From Mesobaculum littorinae (GTDB lineage: Bacteria; Pseudomonadota; Alphaproteobacteria; Rhodobacterales; Rhodobacteraceae), in the NCBI RefSeq assembly GCF_004011175.1, contig NZ_RQXX01000002.1, forward strand, positions 1 to 64,000: DNA of 64,000 bases. The letters are read 5' to 3'. Position 1 is the stretch's first letter. Each line of letters opens with the position of its first letter. This document shows positions 51,025-59,026 of the stretch, in pieces. The position numbers and the translations under genes are program-made. The notes below the pieces were generated by a model. The model saw only the letters and a program-made list of their open reading frames with translations, did not search any database and was not told where the DNA came from.

Positions 51025-52811
51025 ATCAGCGCCTCGGCGCCCGAGCGGGCGGGGAACCGGGCCAGCGTGTCGGTGCGGGCCTTCAGCCTAAGGGTCAGGC
51101 GGGTGAAGGTGTTGAGCGTCACGTAGCTGCCTAGGAACCGGTCCAGCACCGATCCGAAGAGATGCGCGGTCCCGTCATCGATCCGGTCCGGGTCGAAGGT
51201 GACCGTGACGTCGATGCCGCTGACCATGACCGACGCGATGCGGGTCACGGCCGGCGCGGTCGAGACATCGAGGATCGCGTCGATCATCTGCGTCGTCTCG
51301 CGGCTGTCGCCGGGGTCGTATAGCCGCAGGATCGCGCGCAGTGCCTCGGCCCCGTCGGCGTCGACCGACAGGTGGTTGAGCGACATGTGCGAGATCAGTT
51401 TCCAGATCAGGTCTGGCTCGGGCGCGGGGCGGTTCGGCCGCGTCACGGGGCGCAGCGCGGTGACGCTGGCGACGATGTCGAGCGGGGTCGACAGGGCCAG
51501 CCGGGGCTGGCCACCGCCGTAGGGCAGCGCGCGCGGCAGGTCGCCATTCGTGGCCAGCGCCTCGACCGAGGCGGTTCCGCCGGTGCGCGACACCGGGCGC
51601 GCGCGGTGATCCACGAAGGCAACCGAGGTCGCGCCGGGCCGGTCGTCGCCGTCGGCGCCGTGGCGGACAAGCTGGTAGAACATGCCGCCCGCACGCCGGT
51701 CGGCCAGCCGGCTGAAATAGGGAAGCGCGGCGTCGGTCGTGCCGTCGTCGTTGGCGATGGTCACCTGCGTGACCGAATGCACCTGCCGCGTCAGCGGCCG
51801 CCGCGCGTCGGCCAGCAGCGGCCACGCGCTGCGGCTGGCATCGAGGATCACCGGCTCGGCCCGCGTGTCGAAGAGGTTGACCACCGGCGTCGCCCCCAGC
51901 GTGAAGGCCTCGGGGCCGATGCGCCGCTCGAGATCGCCGGGCGCGGCGTCCAGGTAGACGTAGACGTCCATGCGGTCGGTCTGCTCGGGCGCGATGCCCC
52001 CGGCGGCCACGTCGATATCGACGAAGAGAAACTTTTCGGGCAGCGCAAAGAACTCGGACAGCAGGCGGTAGCCGGGCAGGGACCGTTCCGGCGCGGGCAG
52101 CACCGCCTCTTCGGGGGCGAAGCCCACGGGGCGCACCGCCGTGCGCGGCAGGTGCCGGGCCGCGGTGTCGCCCGCATGCGCCGCGACGGCCACGCCCGTG
52201 GCGTGCTGGGTCAGCAGGTGCGCCAAAGCGCCGGCCTGTCGCCCGGCCCGTCCGAGGTAGAGCCGCAGCGTCCCAAGCCCGAGGTCGGCTATCCGCGCCC
52301 GCCCGGTGGGCCGAAGCGTCAGGGCGAGACAGCCCAGCGGGCTTTGGCCGGGGCAGGGCGGCGCCTCGACCGGGCGGGCCATCAGCCGCGCCGCGTCGAT
52401 GCGGACGGGGGCCAGCGTGACCTCTTGCGTGGTGCGGAACCGGCAGGTGTCGCCCTCGATCTCGTCCGACACGATCTGGGTGCCGCGGGGCACGCAGCGC
52501 AGCTCCTCGGTCCCCAGCGCGGGGTCGAAGGACACCACCGACATTGCCGGCACCGGGGCAAGGAAGTGCGGATAGAGCGTTTCCAGCAACCCCTCGCTCA
52601 GGTCGGGAAACCCGTCGTCCAGCTTCTGGCGCAGGCGCGCGGTGGAATAGGCGAAGCTCTGGATCAGCCGCTCGACATGGGGGTCGTCGCTGGTTTCGGG
52701 CGCAAGCCGCAGGCGCCCGGCGATCTTCGGGAAGGCGTCGGCGAACCGGGCGGCGCGGCGGCGCAGCGCGTCCAGTTCGTCAGAGTAGTGTTCCAGGAAC
52801 CTGTCAGCCAC
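51021..52811 (-). CDS. tssF: T6SS baseplate protein TssF
   Basis: This 596-residue protein opens with FLEHYSDELDALRRRAARFA and DAFPKIAGRLRL, the TssF hallmark, followed by HVERLIQSFAYSTARLRQKL and LLETLYPHFLAPVPAMSVV. TssF forms the baseplate wedge with TssG, TssE and TssK. It overlaps tssE by 8 bases and tssG by 4. Confidence 0.96.
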   Translation of the reverse strand: MADRFLEHYSDELDALRRRAARFADAFPKIAGRLRLAPETSDDPHVERLIQSFAYSTARLRQKLDDGFPDLSEGLLETLYPHFLAPVPAMSVVSFDPALGTEELRCVPRGTQIVSDEIEGDTCRFRTTQEVTLAPVRIDAARLMARPVEAPPCPGQSPLGCLALTLRPTGRARIADLGLGTLRLYLGRAGRQAGALAHLLTQHATGVAVAAHAGDTAARHLPRTAVRPVGFAPEEAVLPAPERSLPGYRLLSEFFALPEKFLFVDIDVAAGGIAPEQTDRMDVYVYLDAAPGDLERRIGPEAFTLGATPVVNLFDTRAEPVILDASRSAWPLLADARRPLTRQVHSVTQVTIANDDGTTDAALPYFSRLADRRAGGMFYQLVRHGADGDDRPGATSVAFVDHRARPVSRTGGTASVEALATNGDLPRALPYGGGQPRLALSTPLDIVASVTALRPVTRPNRPAPEPDLIWKLISHMSLNHLSVDADGAEALRAILRLYDPGDSRETTQMIDAILDVSTAPAVTRIASVMVSGIDVTVTFDPDRIDDGTAHLFGSVLDRFLGSYVTLNTFTRLTLRLKARTDTLARFPARSGAEALI

Positions 52812-53307
52812 GTCCGGCCCCGCTTACGATCCTGAAGTGATGCGTCACCGGATCGAGCCGGGTGTCGAAGACCAGCGGCGGCAGGCCCGGCTGCGCGCGG
52901 TAGCGCGCCTGGATCCGCAGGCGCAGGCTGCGCCGGTCATCGCCGTCGTTTCCGGGCAGCGACACCGACAGATCCTCGAGCCGCGGTTCGAACCGGGCAA
53001 GCCGCTGTTGCAGGCGCCGGGCGAAATGCTGCCTCTGGGTGTCGGTGACGAGGCTCGCGTTGAAGAAATCCTCGACCCCCAGGCTGACGAGGCTGTCGTC
53101 CAGATGCGGCAGCCGCGCCGGGGGCGAGACAGGTCGGCAGCGGGTATTGAGCAGGATCGACAGGTCGCGGCGCAGGCTTTCGCGCAGCCCGGCCAGCGTC
53201 TCGGCCTCAAGCACCGGCGGGTCGGCGGGACGGTCGGGGGCGTAATCCAGCAACCGGTCCAGCAGGGAGGCCGCGTGCCGGTCCGTCTGTGTCGCGCGGC
53301 GCTGCAT
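52804..53307 (-). CDS. tssE: T6SS baseplate protein TssE (gp25-like)
   Basis: This 167-residue protein has the gp25/lysozyme-like fold: SLLDRLLDYAPDRP near the N-terminus, LRESLRRDLSILLNTR with the conserved ELLNTR-type motif, GVEDFF, and a final IQARYRAQPGLPPLVFDT region. It nucleates sheath assembly at the baseplate. Position between tagJ and tssF is standard. Confidence 0.94.
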   Translation of the reverse strand: MQRRATQTDRHAASLLDRLLDYAPDRPADPPVLEAETLAGLRESLRRDLSILLNTRCRPVSPPARLPHLDDSLVSLGVEDFFNASLVTDTQRQHFARRLQQRLARFEPRLEDLSVSLPGNDGDDRRSLRLRIQARYRAQPGLPPLVFDTRLDPVTHHFRIVSGAGRG

Positions 53308-54194
53308 CAGGCGCTGCCCGCCGTCTGCATCGCCCCCTCTGCCCCGCCGTGGGTCACGGGCGGAAAGCCGAGGGTCTGCGCCTCGTGGCAGGTCAGAACC
53401 CTGTCGCCCGCCAGCCAGCAGCGCAGGCCGCGCGCGCCGGTCAGGCCGCCGGGGAGGTCGAGGAAATCGGTGCCGCGGCCCAGCCGGAGGGCGATGTCGG
53501 CGGGGGCGGCGGAGGCGGGGGCGTTGGGCGCGGACGTGCCGCCCCGGGGCTCGGGGTAGATGGCGGGCACGCGGATATCCGCGGCCGACCCGTCCTGCAG
53601 CGTGACACGGGCGCGGCGCAGCACCATGTCGATCGGCCGGCTGGCGGGGTGAAAGGCAAGCTCGGATATCTGCGCGAAATCGAGCCAGAGGTAGTGGCCC
53701 CCCGCGCTCAGCGCCTCGATCGCGTGGGGCAGGCGGTCGTCGAGATCACGCAGGTCTCCGGCTTCGGTCCCGTCGTAGACCACGGGCTGCTCTCCGCGCA
53801 GGTCGTCAAGCGCGGCGAGCGCCTTGGCGGCCGCGGCGCCATCCTCGTCGCGCAGGGCGATGTTCAGTCGCAGCGCCAGCGCCGAGAGGGCGGAGGGGCC
53901 GGTGGGAAAGGTGGGCAGCGCGCCCTGTGTCCACCACGCGTCGCGGGCATGCAGCGCGCGCAGGTGCTGGCGGAAAACCCCGAGGCCGACCGCCGCGTCG
54001 GGCGCGGCTGTGGCGGCCAGCTTGGCGTGGGTTTCGGCACGGTCGAGCTCGCCCGCGATGACGCAGAGCTCGGCCAGGAACATCCGCGCCTCGACATCGC
54101 GCGGATGCGTCTTGACCCGCGCCGCGGCCAGGCCACGCGCCGCGGCAAGGTCGTCCTGCGAGAGCGCGGATTTGAGATCCTGGGCAAGTGTCAT
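53307..54194 (-). CDS. tagJ: T6SS accessory protein TagJ (ImpE)
   Basis: This 295-residue protein matches ImpE/TagJ. The N-terminal helical repeats (LKSALSQDDLAAARGLAAAR, VEARMFLAELCVIAGELDRA) are TPR-like, and the C-terminal domain contains DLDDRLPHAIEALSAGGHYLW and the PASRPIDMVLRRARV segment. TagJ binds the sheath subunit TssB and assists sheath recycling by ClpV. I start at the ATG at 54194; the longer frame upstream lies inside the second tssC. Confidence 0.92.
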   Translation of the reverse strand: MTLAQDLKSALSQDDLAAARGLAAARVKTHPRDVEARMFLAELCVIAGELDRAETHAKLAATAAPDAAVGLGVFRQHLRALHARDAWWTQGALPTFPTGPSALSALALRLNIALRDEDGAAAAKALAALDDLRGEQPVVYDGTEAGDLRDLDDRLPHAIEALSAGGHYLWLDFAQISELAFHPASRPIDMVLRRARVTLQDGSAADIRVPAIYPEPRGGTSAPNAPASAAPADIALRLGRGTDFLDLPGGLTGARGLRCWLAGDRVLTCHEAQTLGFPPVTHGGAEGAMQTAGSA

Positions 54195-55600
54195 GCGGAA
54201 AGCCTTCTGCCGGTGTCGTCGGTTTCGGCCACGAGCTGGAAGCTCGTCGACACGTCGTCGAGCTGGAAGTGCGGCTGCAGGCGGATCGTGCAGCCAAAGC
54301 ACCCCGGGCGCCCGGGCAGGGGACGTACGCCGACGCCGGCATCGCGCAGCGGATACTGCGCCTTCAGCTCGTCGTCGGCATCGTCGTTGCCCAGGCAATA
54401 GTCGCGCAACCAGTCGTCCAGCCGGCGTTCCAGCACGGCCGGATCGGCGAGCGTCCCGATCTCGTCGCGCATCATGACCTTGAGGTAATGGGCGAAGCGC
54501 GAGGTGCAGAGCACGTATTGCAGCATCGCCGCCAGCCGCGCGTTCTGGGTGGCGATGGCGGTGTCGTAGGCCTGTGGCGCATGCACCGACGGCAGTGTGT
54601 TGAAGACCGGGTCGGTGTCCAGGTAGAGCGTCGAAAGCGGCACTACGCCCAGCCGGACCATCGCATCCTCCTGCGCGTCGGTCAGCCGCCGGGTGACGGG
54701 CGGCTGCGCCGAAAGCCCGTGCAGGTCGGTGCCCATGTCGGCCGGTGTCAGCCCCGAGACGCGGCCGCCGCCCTCCATGTCCTGCCAAGCGCCCCGGATC
54801 GCGGCGAACCAGCCGCTGTCGCGGTAGGCGTCGAGGATCGTCGCAGCCAGCCCGAAGGCGCCGTTCAGCACGATGTGCCCCCCTGGCGCGCGGTCGGCCA
54901 CGAACCCACGGGGCGTGGTGAAATCGATCGGACGGTCGAGCACGAGGTCGGGCGCGACGAGCCCCAGGAACCGCGTATCCGACGCCTGGCGCAAGGACTG
55001 CCAGCGGGCATAGGCGGGATCCTCGCGCAGGATCGCGGCGGCCTCGGGCAGGTCTGTCGTCATCTCCAGCGCGTCTGCCGCGCCCAGGCCCATGGTCTCG
55101 GGCCCGGCCCGGGCAATCGCGGGGCAGAAGGCCGCGGCGGCGACCGAGGACAGCCGCCGCACGGTTTCGACCGGGTCGGCGCTGCCCGCGTCGGCATGGT
55201 GCGACAGGGTGTAATCGCAGACCAGCAGGCCGAAGGGCAGCCCCCCGGGCATCCCGAATTCGCGGTCGTAGACCAGCTTGTGCAGGTGGCTCTGGTCGAA
55301 GTCGGCGGCGCGCTCAAGGTCGCGGGCCACCACCGGCCAGCTGGCGTTCAGAACGCGCACCAGCACCGTGTCGCCGGGACCGGTGCGCGCGACCAGTATC
55401 TCCAGCCCGCGCCAGCGCGCCTCGAGCCCCGCGAAGGCGGGATCGCGGCGCACCACCTCGACCTGCCGCGATATCGCCCGGTCGATCAGCGAGATCAGCC
55501 GGTCGATCCGCGCACAGGTCGCCCGCCGCCGCGCCGCGCCGCCTTCGGCGGCGCCCGGCCCGGCCAACGGCCCCGGCGCAATGGAGAGAGCCTGGTCCAC
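54191..55600 (-). CDS. Second TssC-like sheath large subunit
   Basis: This 469-residue protein is a paralogue of the canonical TssC next to it: WRGLEILVARTGPGD, DFDQSHLHKLVYDREFGMPG, FGLLVCDYTL, TSRFAHYLKVMMRDEIG and the C-terminal LKAQYPLRDAGVGVRPLPG. It starts at a GTG one base after the tssC stop; the longer frame begins with a TTG inside tssC. Tandem TssC genes are known in Agrobacterium-type T6SSs. Whether both enter one sheath or form alternative sheaths cannot be told. Confidence 0.88.
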   Translation of the reverse strand: MDQALSIAPGPLAGPGAAEGGAARRRATCARIDRLISLIDRAISRQVEVVRRDPAFAGLEARWRGLEILVARTGPGDTVLVRVLNASWPVVARDLERAADFDQSHLHKLVYDREFGMPGGLPFGLLVCDYTLSHHADAGSADPVETVRRLSSVAAAAFCPAIARAGPETMGLGAADALEMTTDLPEAAAILREDPAYARWQSLRQASDTRFLGLVAPDLVLDRPIDFTTPRGFVADRAPGGHIVLNGAFGLAATILDAYRDSGWFAAIRGAWQDMEGGGRVSGLTPADMGTDLHGLSAQPPVTRRLTDAQEDAMVRLGVVPLSTLYLDTDPVFNTLPSVHAPQAYDTAIATQNARLAAMLQYVLCTSRFAHYLKVMMRDEIGTLADPAVLERRLDDWLRDYCLGNDDADDELKAQYPLRDAGVGVRPLPGRPGCFGCTIRLQPHFQLDDVSTSFQLVAETDDTGRRLSA

Positions 55601-55601
55601 G

Positions 55602-57086
55602 TCAGGACTTTTCGGGGATCCGGGCAACCATCCGCAGCGAGGTGGTCAGCTCCTCCATCTGAAGCCAAGGGCGCAGCCACGCCACGGCGTTGTAGCTCCC
55701 GGGCTTGCCCGGCACCTCTTCGACGGACACCTTGGCGTCGCGCAGCGGATAGGCGGCCCGCGCCTCGGGGCCGGCGCCGTCATTGGCGTTGACGTAGTTG
55801 TTGATCCACCGGTTCAGCCAGTCCTCGCAGTCCTCCGCTTCCATGAACGACCCGATCTTGTCGCGGCCGATGACCTTGAGGTAGTGGGCAAAGCGCGAGG
55901 TTGCCATCATGTAGGGCAGCCGCGACGAGATCGCGGCATTGGCGGTGGCGTCGGGGCGGTCGTATTTCTTGGGCTTGTGCGTCGTCTGCGCGCCGAAGAA
56001 CACGGCATAGTCGGTGTTCTTGTAGTGGCAGAGCGGCAGGAACCCCATGCTGCCCAGTTCCGCGTCGCGCCGGTCGGTGATGCCGATTTCGGTGGGACAC
56101 TTGATGTCGGTGTCGCCCTCGTCCGTCGAGAACAGGTGCGTGGGCAGGCCTTCGACCTTGCCGCCGTTCTCGGCCCCGCGGATGGCGGTGCACCAGCCGG
56201 TCTGGGAAAAGGCCTCGGCCATCCGCGTGGCCATGACGTAGGAGGCGTTCATCCAGCAATAGTTGTCGTGCGGGATCTTGGCGCCTTCGTAGGCGATGGC
56301 CTCGTCGTAGTCGAACTCGTCGATCCGGCGGCTTTCGTCGCCATAAGGCATCCGCGCGAGCACACGCGGCAGCGTCAGGGTGACGAAGCGGCTGTCGTCG
56401 CTGTCACGGAAACCACGCCACTTGGCGTATTCCGAGCTGTCGAAGATCTTCGACAGGTCGCGCGGCTTGGACAGCTCGGTAAAGTCCTCGAACCCGAAAA
56501 GCTTTGGCGACGCGGCCGAGATGAAGGGCGCGAAGGCGGCGGCCGAGACCTGGCTGAGACCGGTCAGGGTTTCGATGTCGTCGAAGCTGTTGTCGAACTC
56601 GTAATCGCCCACCAACGCGCCGATGGGTTCGCCGCCCGGGGTGCCGAATTCGTCTTCGTAGATCGACTTGAACAGGCGCGACTGGTCGAATTCGACCGCC
56701 TTCGACAGATCGCGGCCCAGATCGCGCTTGGATGCGTTCAGCACCCGGATCTTGAGCGTCGAGCCGGTGTTGCTTTCGCGGACGAGATGCCACAGGCCGC
56801 GCCAGGATCCTTCGAGGCGGGTGAACTTCTCGTCCTGCATCACGACCGCCAGCTGGCGCGAGATCTTGGCGTCGATGGCCTCGATCGCCTTGGTCAGCGT
56901 CACCGTCAGGTTGCGGTCGTAGGTCACCGTTCCCGACAGGGCCGCATCGGTCAGCGTGCGCATCAGTTCGCTGGCGCGGTCGGGTTCGGTCTGGCGAGTC
57001 GCCCCGATCACCTGGCTCAGCAGGCCGGGGGCCGCGTCCTGGGTTTCGGTGCCGGTGCCGGTATCGGTCTGGGCTTCCTGTGCCAT
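55602..57086 (-). CDS. tssC: T6SS contractile sheath large subunit TssC
   Basis: This 494-residue protein has the expected TssC blocks: EGSWRGLWHLVRESNTG, VEFDQSRLFKSIYEDEFGTP, EPIGALVGDYEF, ATSRFAHYLKVIGRDKIGSF and LRDAKVSVEEVPGKPG. With TssB it builds the contractile sheath that drives the Hcp tube outward. It follows tssB with a one-base overlap and precedes a divergent paralogue. Confidence 0.96.
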   Translation of the reverse strand: MAQEAQTDTGTGTETQDAAPGLLSQVIGATRQTEPDRASELMRTLTDAALSGTVTYDRNLTVTLTKAIEAIDAKISRQLAVVMQDEKFTRLEGSWRGLWHLVRESNTGSTLKIRVLNASKRDLGRDLSKAVEFDQSRLFKSIYEDEFGTPGGEPIGALVGDYEFDNSFDDIETLTGLSQVSAAAFAPFISAASPKLFGFEDFTELSKPRDLSKIFDSSEYAKWRGFRDSDDSRFVTLTLPRVLARMPYGDESRRIDEFDYDEAIAYEGAKIPHDNYCWMNASYVMATRMAEAFSQTGWCTAIRGAENGGKVEGLPTHLFSTDEGDTDIKCPTEIGITDRRDAELGSMGFLPLCHYKNTDYAVFFGAQTTHKPKKYDRPDATANAAISSRLPYMMATSRFAHYLKVIGRDKIGSFMEAEDCEDWLNRWINNYVNANDGAGPEARAAYPLRDAKVSVEEVPGKPGSYNAVAWLRPWLQMEELTTSLRMVARIPEKS

Positions 57087-57607
57087 TACTTGCTCTCCCC
57101 GGCGGCTTCGGGCTGCTGCGCCTTCAGTTCCTCGACCATGCGGCGGACGGCGTCGTTGTCCTGCAGGATCTCTTCGAGCAGCGTCTCCAGCTCTTCCGAG
57201 CGGTCAGCCTTGGTCAGCAGGTCGCGCAGCTGGTTGCGGCTTTCCAGAAGCGCCTTGAGCGCGGGGACCTGGTCCACCACCCGGGCGGGATCGAAATCCG
57301 CCATCGACGTGAAGGCCAGGTTCACAGGGATGGTCCCGCCGTCGTCCGACAGCGTGTTCTCGACCCGCAGGTTCAGACCGGGGCTCATCCGTTCCATCAC
57401 CTGGTCGAAATTATCCTTGTCGATCTGCACGAACTTTCGATCGCCGAATGACGGAAGCTCTTTCGTCGGGTCGCCCGAGAAATCGCCGAGGACGCCGATC
57501 ACGAAGGGCAATTCCTTTTCGACCATCGCGCCTTCGGTTTCGACCTCGTATTTGATGTGCACGCGAGGCTTGCGCACCTTGTCGAGCTTGTCATGGACAC
57601 TGGCCAC
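57086..57607 (-). CDS. tssB: T6SS contractile sheath small subunit TssB
   Basis: This 173-residue protein starts at a GTG ([18 protein letters not shown]) preceded by GAGGAG; the frame upstream has no support. Family features are the [15 protein letters not shown] strand, [15 protein letters not shown] and [20 protein letters not shown]. It is the first gene of the long leftward sheath-baseplate-membrane operon. A 168-bp gap separates it from tssA and probably holds a promoter. Confidence 0.95.
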   Translation of the reverse strand: MASVHDKLDKVRKPRVHIKYEVETEGAMVEKELPFVIGVLGDFSGDPTKELPSFGDRKFVQIDKDNFDQVMERMSPGLNLRVENTLSDDGGTIPVNLAFTSMADFDPARVVDQVPALKALLESRNQLRDLLTKADRSEELETLLEEILQDNDAVRRMVEELKAQQPEAAGESK

Positions 57608-57775
57608 TAGCGGTCTCCTCTTTCGCGCTCGCAATTGTCGCGGCTATCGGCCACGCATCGCGCGACCAATATGACTGGGCTTAACTCAAACCGAAGGTTA
57701 CCCTGTCGGACGCGCGTGTCGAGACCAATGTGCAAAGTATCGGCGGGGGCTTGCCGATATTTACAGAACCGTCAT

Positions 57776-58804
57776 TCATGTCTCGGTGTCCGAGCGATCA
57801 TCGACACGTTTAATGCCGGCGGTCGTGAAGACGTTTTCGCGGGTCATCTCGTCCGGGATCAGTTCGGCCAGCAGTGACATGAAGTCCATTCTGCCGCGGC
57901 GGATCAGCGTTTCCAGCGAATGCGACATGGGCGAGTGCGGCTCGGTCCGGCGAAAGAAGGCTGCGACGTCCGAGAGGGCGCGCAGCGCATCCTCGCGCGT
58001 TTCGATGCGGCCTGGCTGTGCGGGGGCGGCAGCAGGGGCGGCCGGCGCATTCGTGGTTTCCTGCGTTGCGGTGTCGGAGACCTCGGCGCCGGCGGTGTCA
58101 ATCTGACCGAGTCGGCGAATCGTGCGGCACGCATCGTCGAGGATGTCGAGGATGCGCGCGAAGGGCGGGGCGTCGGCGCCGCGCAGGTCCGTCAGCGCGG
58201 CGTCGAGGTCGGCAAAGGCTGCGCGTGCCTCCTCGGCATGGGTCAGGTGCTGTGCCATCGCGGCAGGCCCGGCCTCGGCCATCGCGGCGGACACGGCGTC
58301 GGACCGGCCTGCCGTGCCGCAATCCCACAGGCTGTAGCTGCCGTATTCCCGCCCATGGACCAGCGACAGCAGCCTGAGCGGCTGGATCAGCGTGCCCTCG
58401 CGGCCCACCCCGTTCAGCCCGGCGACGGTGCTGAACGTGTCGTCATCGGCGTCCTCGGGTTGCGGGTGCAGCGATTCGCCGTGGCTGCGCACCATTCCGG
58501 CGAAGGCGATCGCGGCATCGCGCAGGCCCGCGAAGCCGTCGGTCCGCGCCGCGGCCTCGACCAGCCAGACGGCGATTTCGGCGTCGCGCGAGTGGTCGCG
58601 CAGGATCGAAACCGCAAGATCGTGGACCTCGTCCCACTCGGGCAGGCGGCCCAGAACGATGCGCCCGTCCTCGTCCGGGGTTTCCTGCGCGCGTTCCGCC
58701 GCGCGGGCTTTCGACCGGGCATCGCGCAGGTTGCGGTAATTCGCCAAAACCGCCGGATCGGTGCGCGGATCTTCGCCAGTGTCTTCTCCGGGTTCGAAAA
58801 GCAC
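57776..58804 (-). CDS. tssA: T6SS protein TssA
   Basis: This 342-residue protein has the N-terminal ImpA domain: EPGEDTGEDPRTDPAV, WDEVHDLAVSILRDHSRDAE, IAVWLVEAAARTDGFAGLRD and LNGVGREGTLIQPLRLL. The C-terminal half carries a short TssA tail ending in RRGRMDFMSLLAELIPDE. TssA caps the growing sheath-tube. It begins at a GTG with a good AAGGAG 9-10 bases upstream and is divergent from clpV. Confidence 0.92.
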   Translation of the reverse strand: MLFEPGEDTGEDPRTDPAVLANYRNLRDARSKARAAERAQETPDEDGRIVLGRLPEWDEVHDLAVSILRDHSRDAEIAVWLVEAAARTDGFAGLRDAAIAFAGMVRSHGESLHPQPEDADDDTFSTVAGLNGVGREGTLIQPLRLLSLVHGREYGSYSLWDCGTAGRSDAVSAAMAEAGPAAMAQHLTHAEEARAAFADLDAALTDLRGADAPPFARILDILDDACRTIRRLGQIDTAGAEVSDTATQETTNAPAAPAAAPAQPGRIETREDALRALSDVAAFFRRTEPHSPMSHSLETLIRRGRMDFMSLLAELIPDEMTRENVFTTAGIKRVDDRSDTET

Positions 58805-59026
58805 CTGTGTTTTCTCCTTTTTCAGATTTGGCGGCGGTCATAAATCCGACGCAATTCTGGACCTTTCGACCCGTGAATCGGGGTCGGTGCCGTTTCCCAT
58901 TCGGTCGTTTCATGCCGATCCGCCAGCCGCGGGATTGCATATGCATGTGGCATTTGGAACTACTACGTCAATTCTTGGTTCATCGATGGTCCGCCTGTAA
59001 AAACCTTTTTTCCAGAGGGTCCCGAT

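Noticed and set aside
58805-59026. A sigma-54 promoter (TGGCAT followed by an AT-rich stretch) between tssA and clpV
   Set aside because: The expected TTGC element at the right spacing is missing; only the first half resembles a sigma-54 site.
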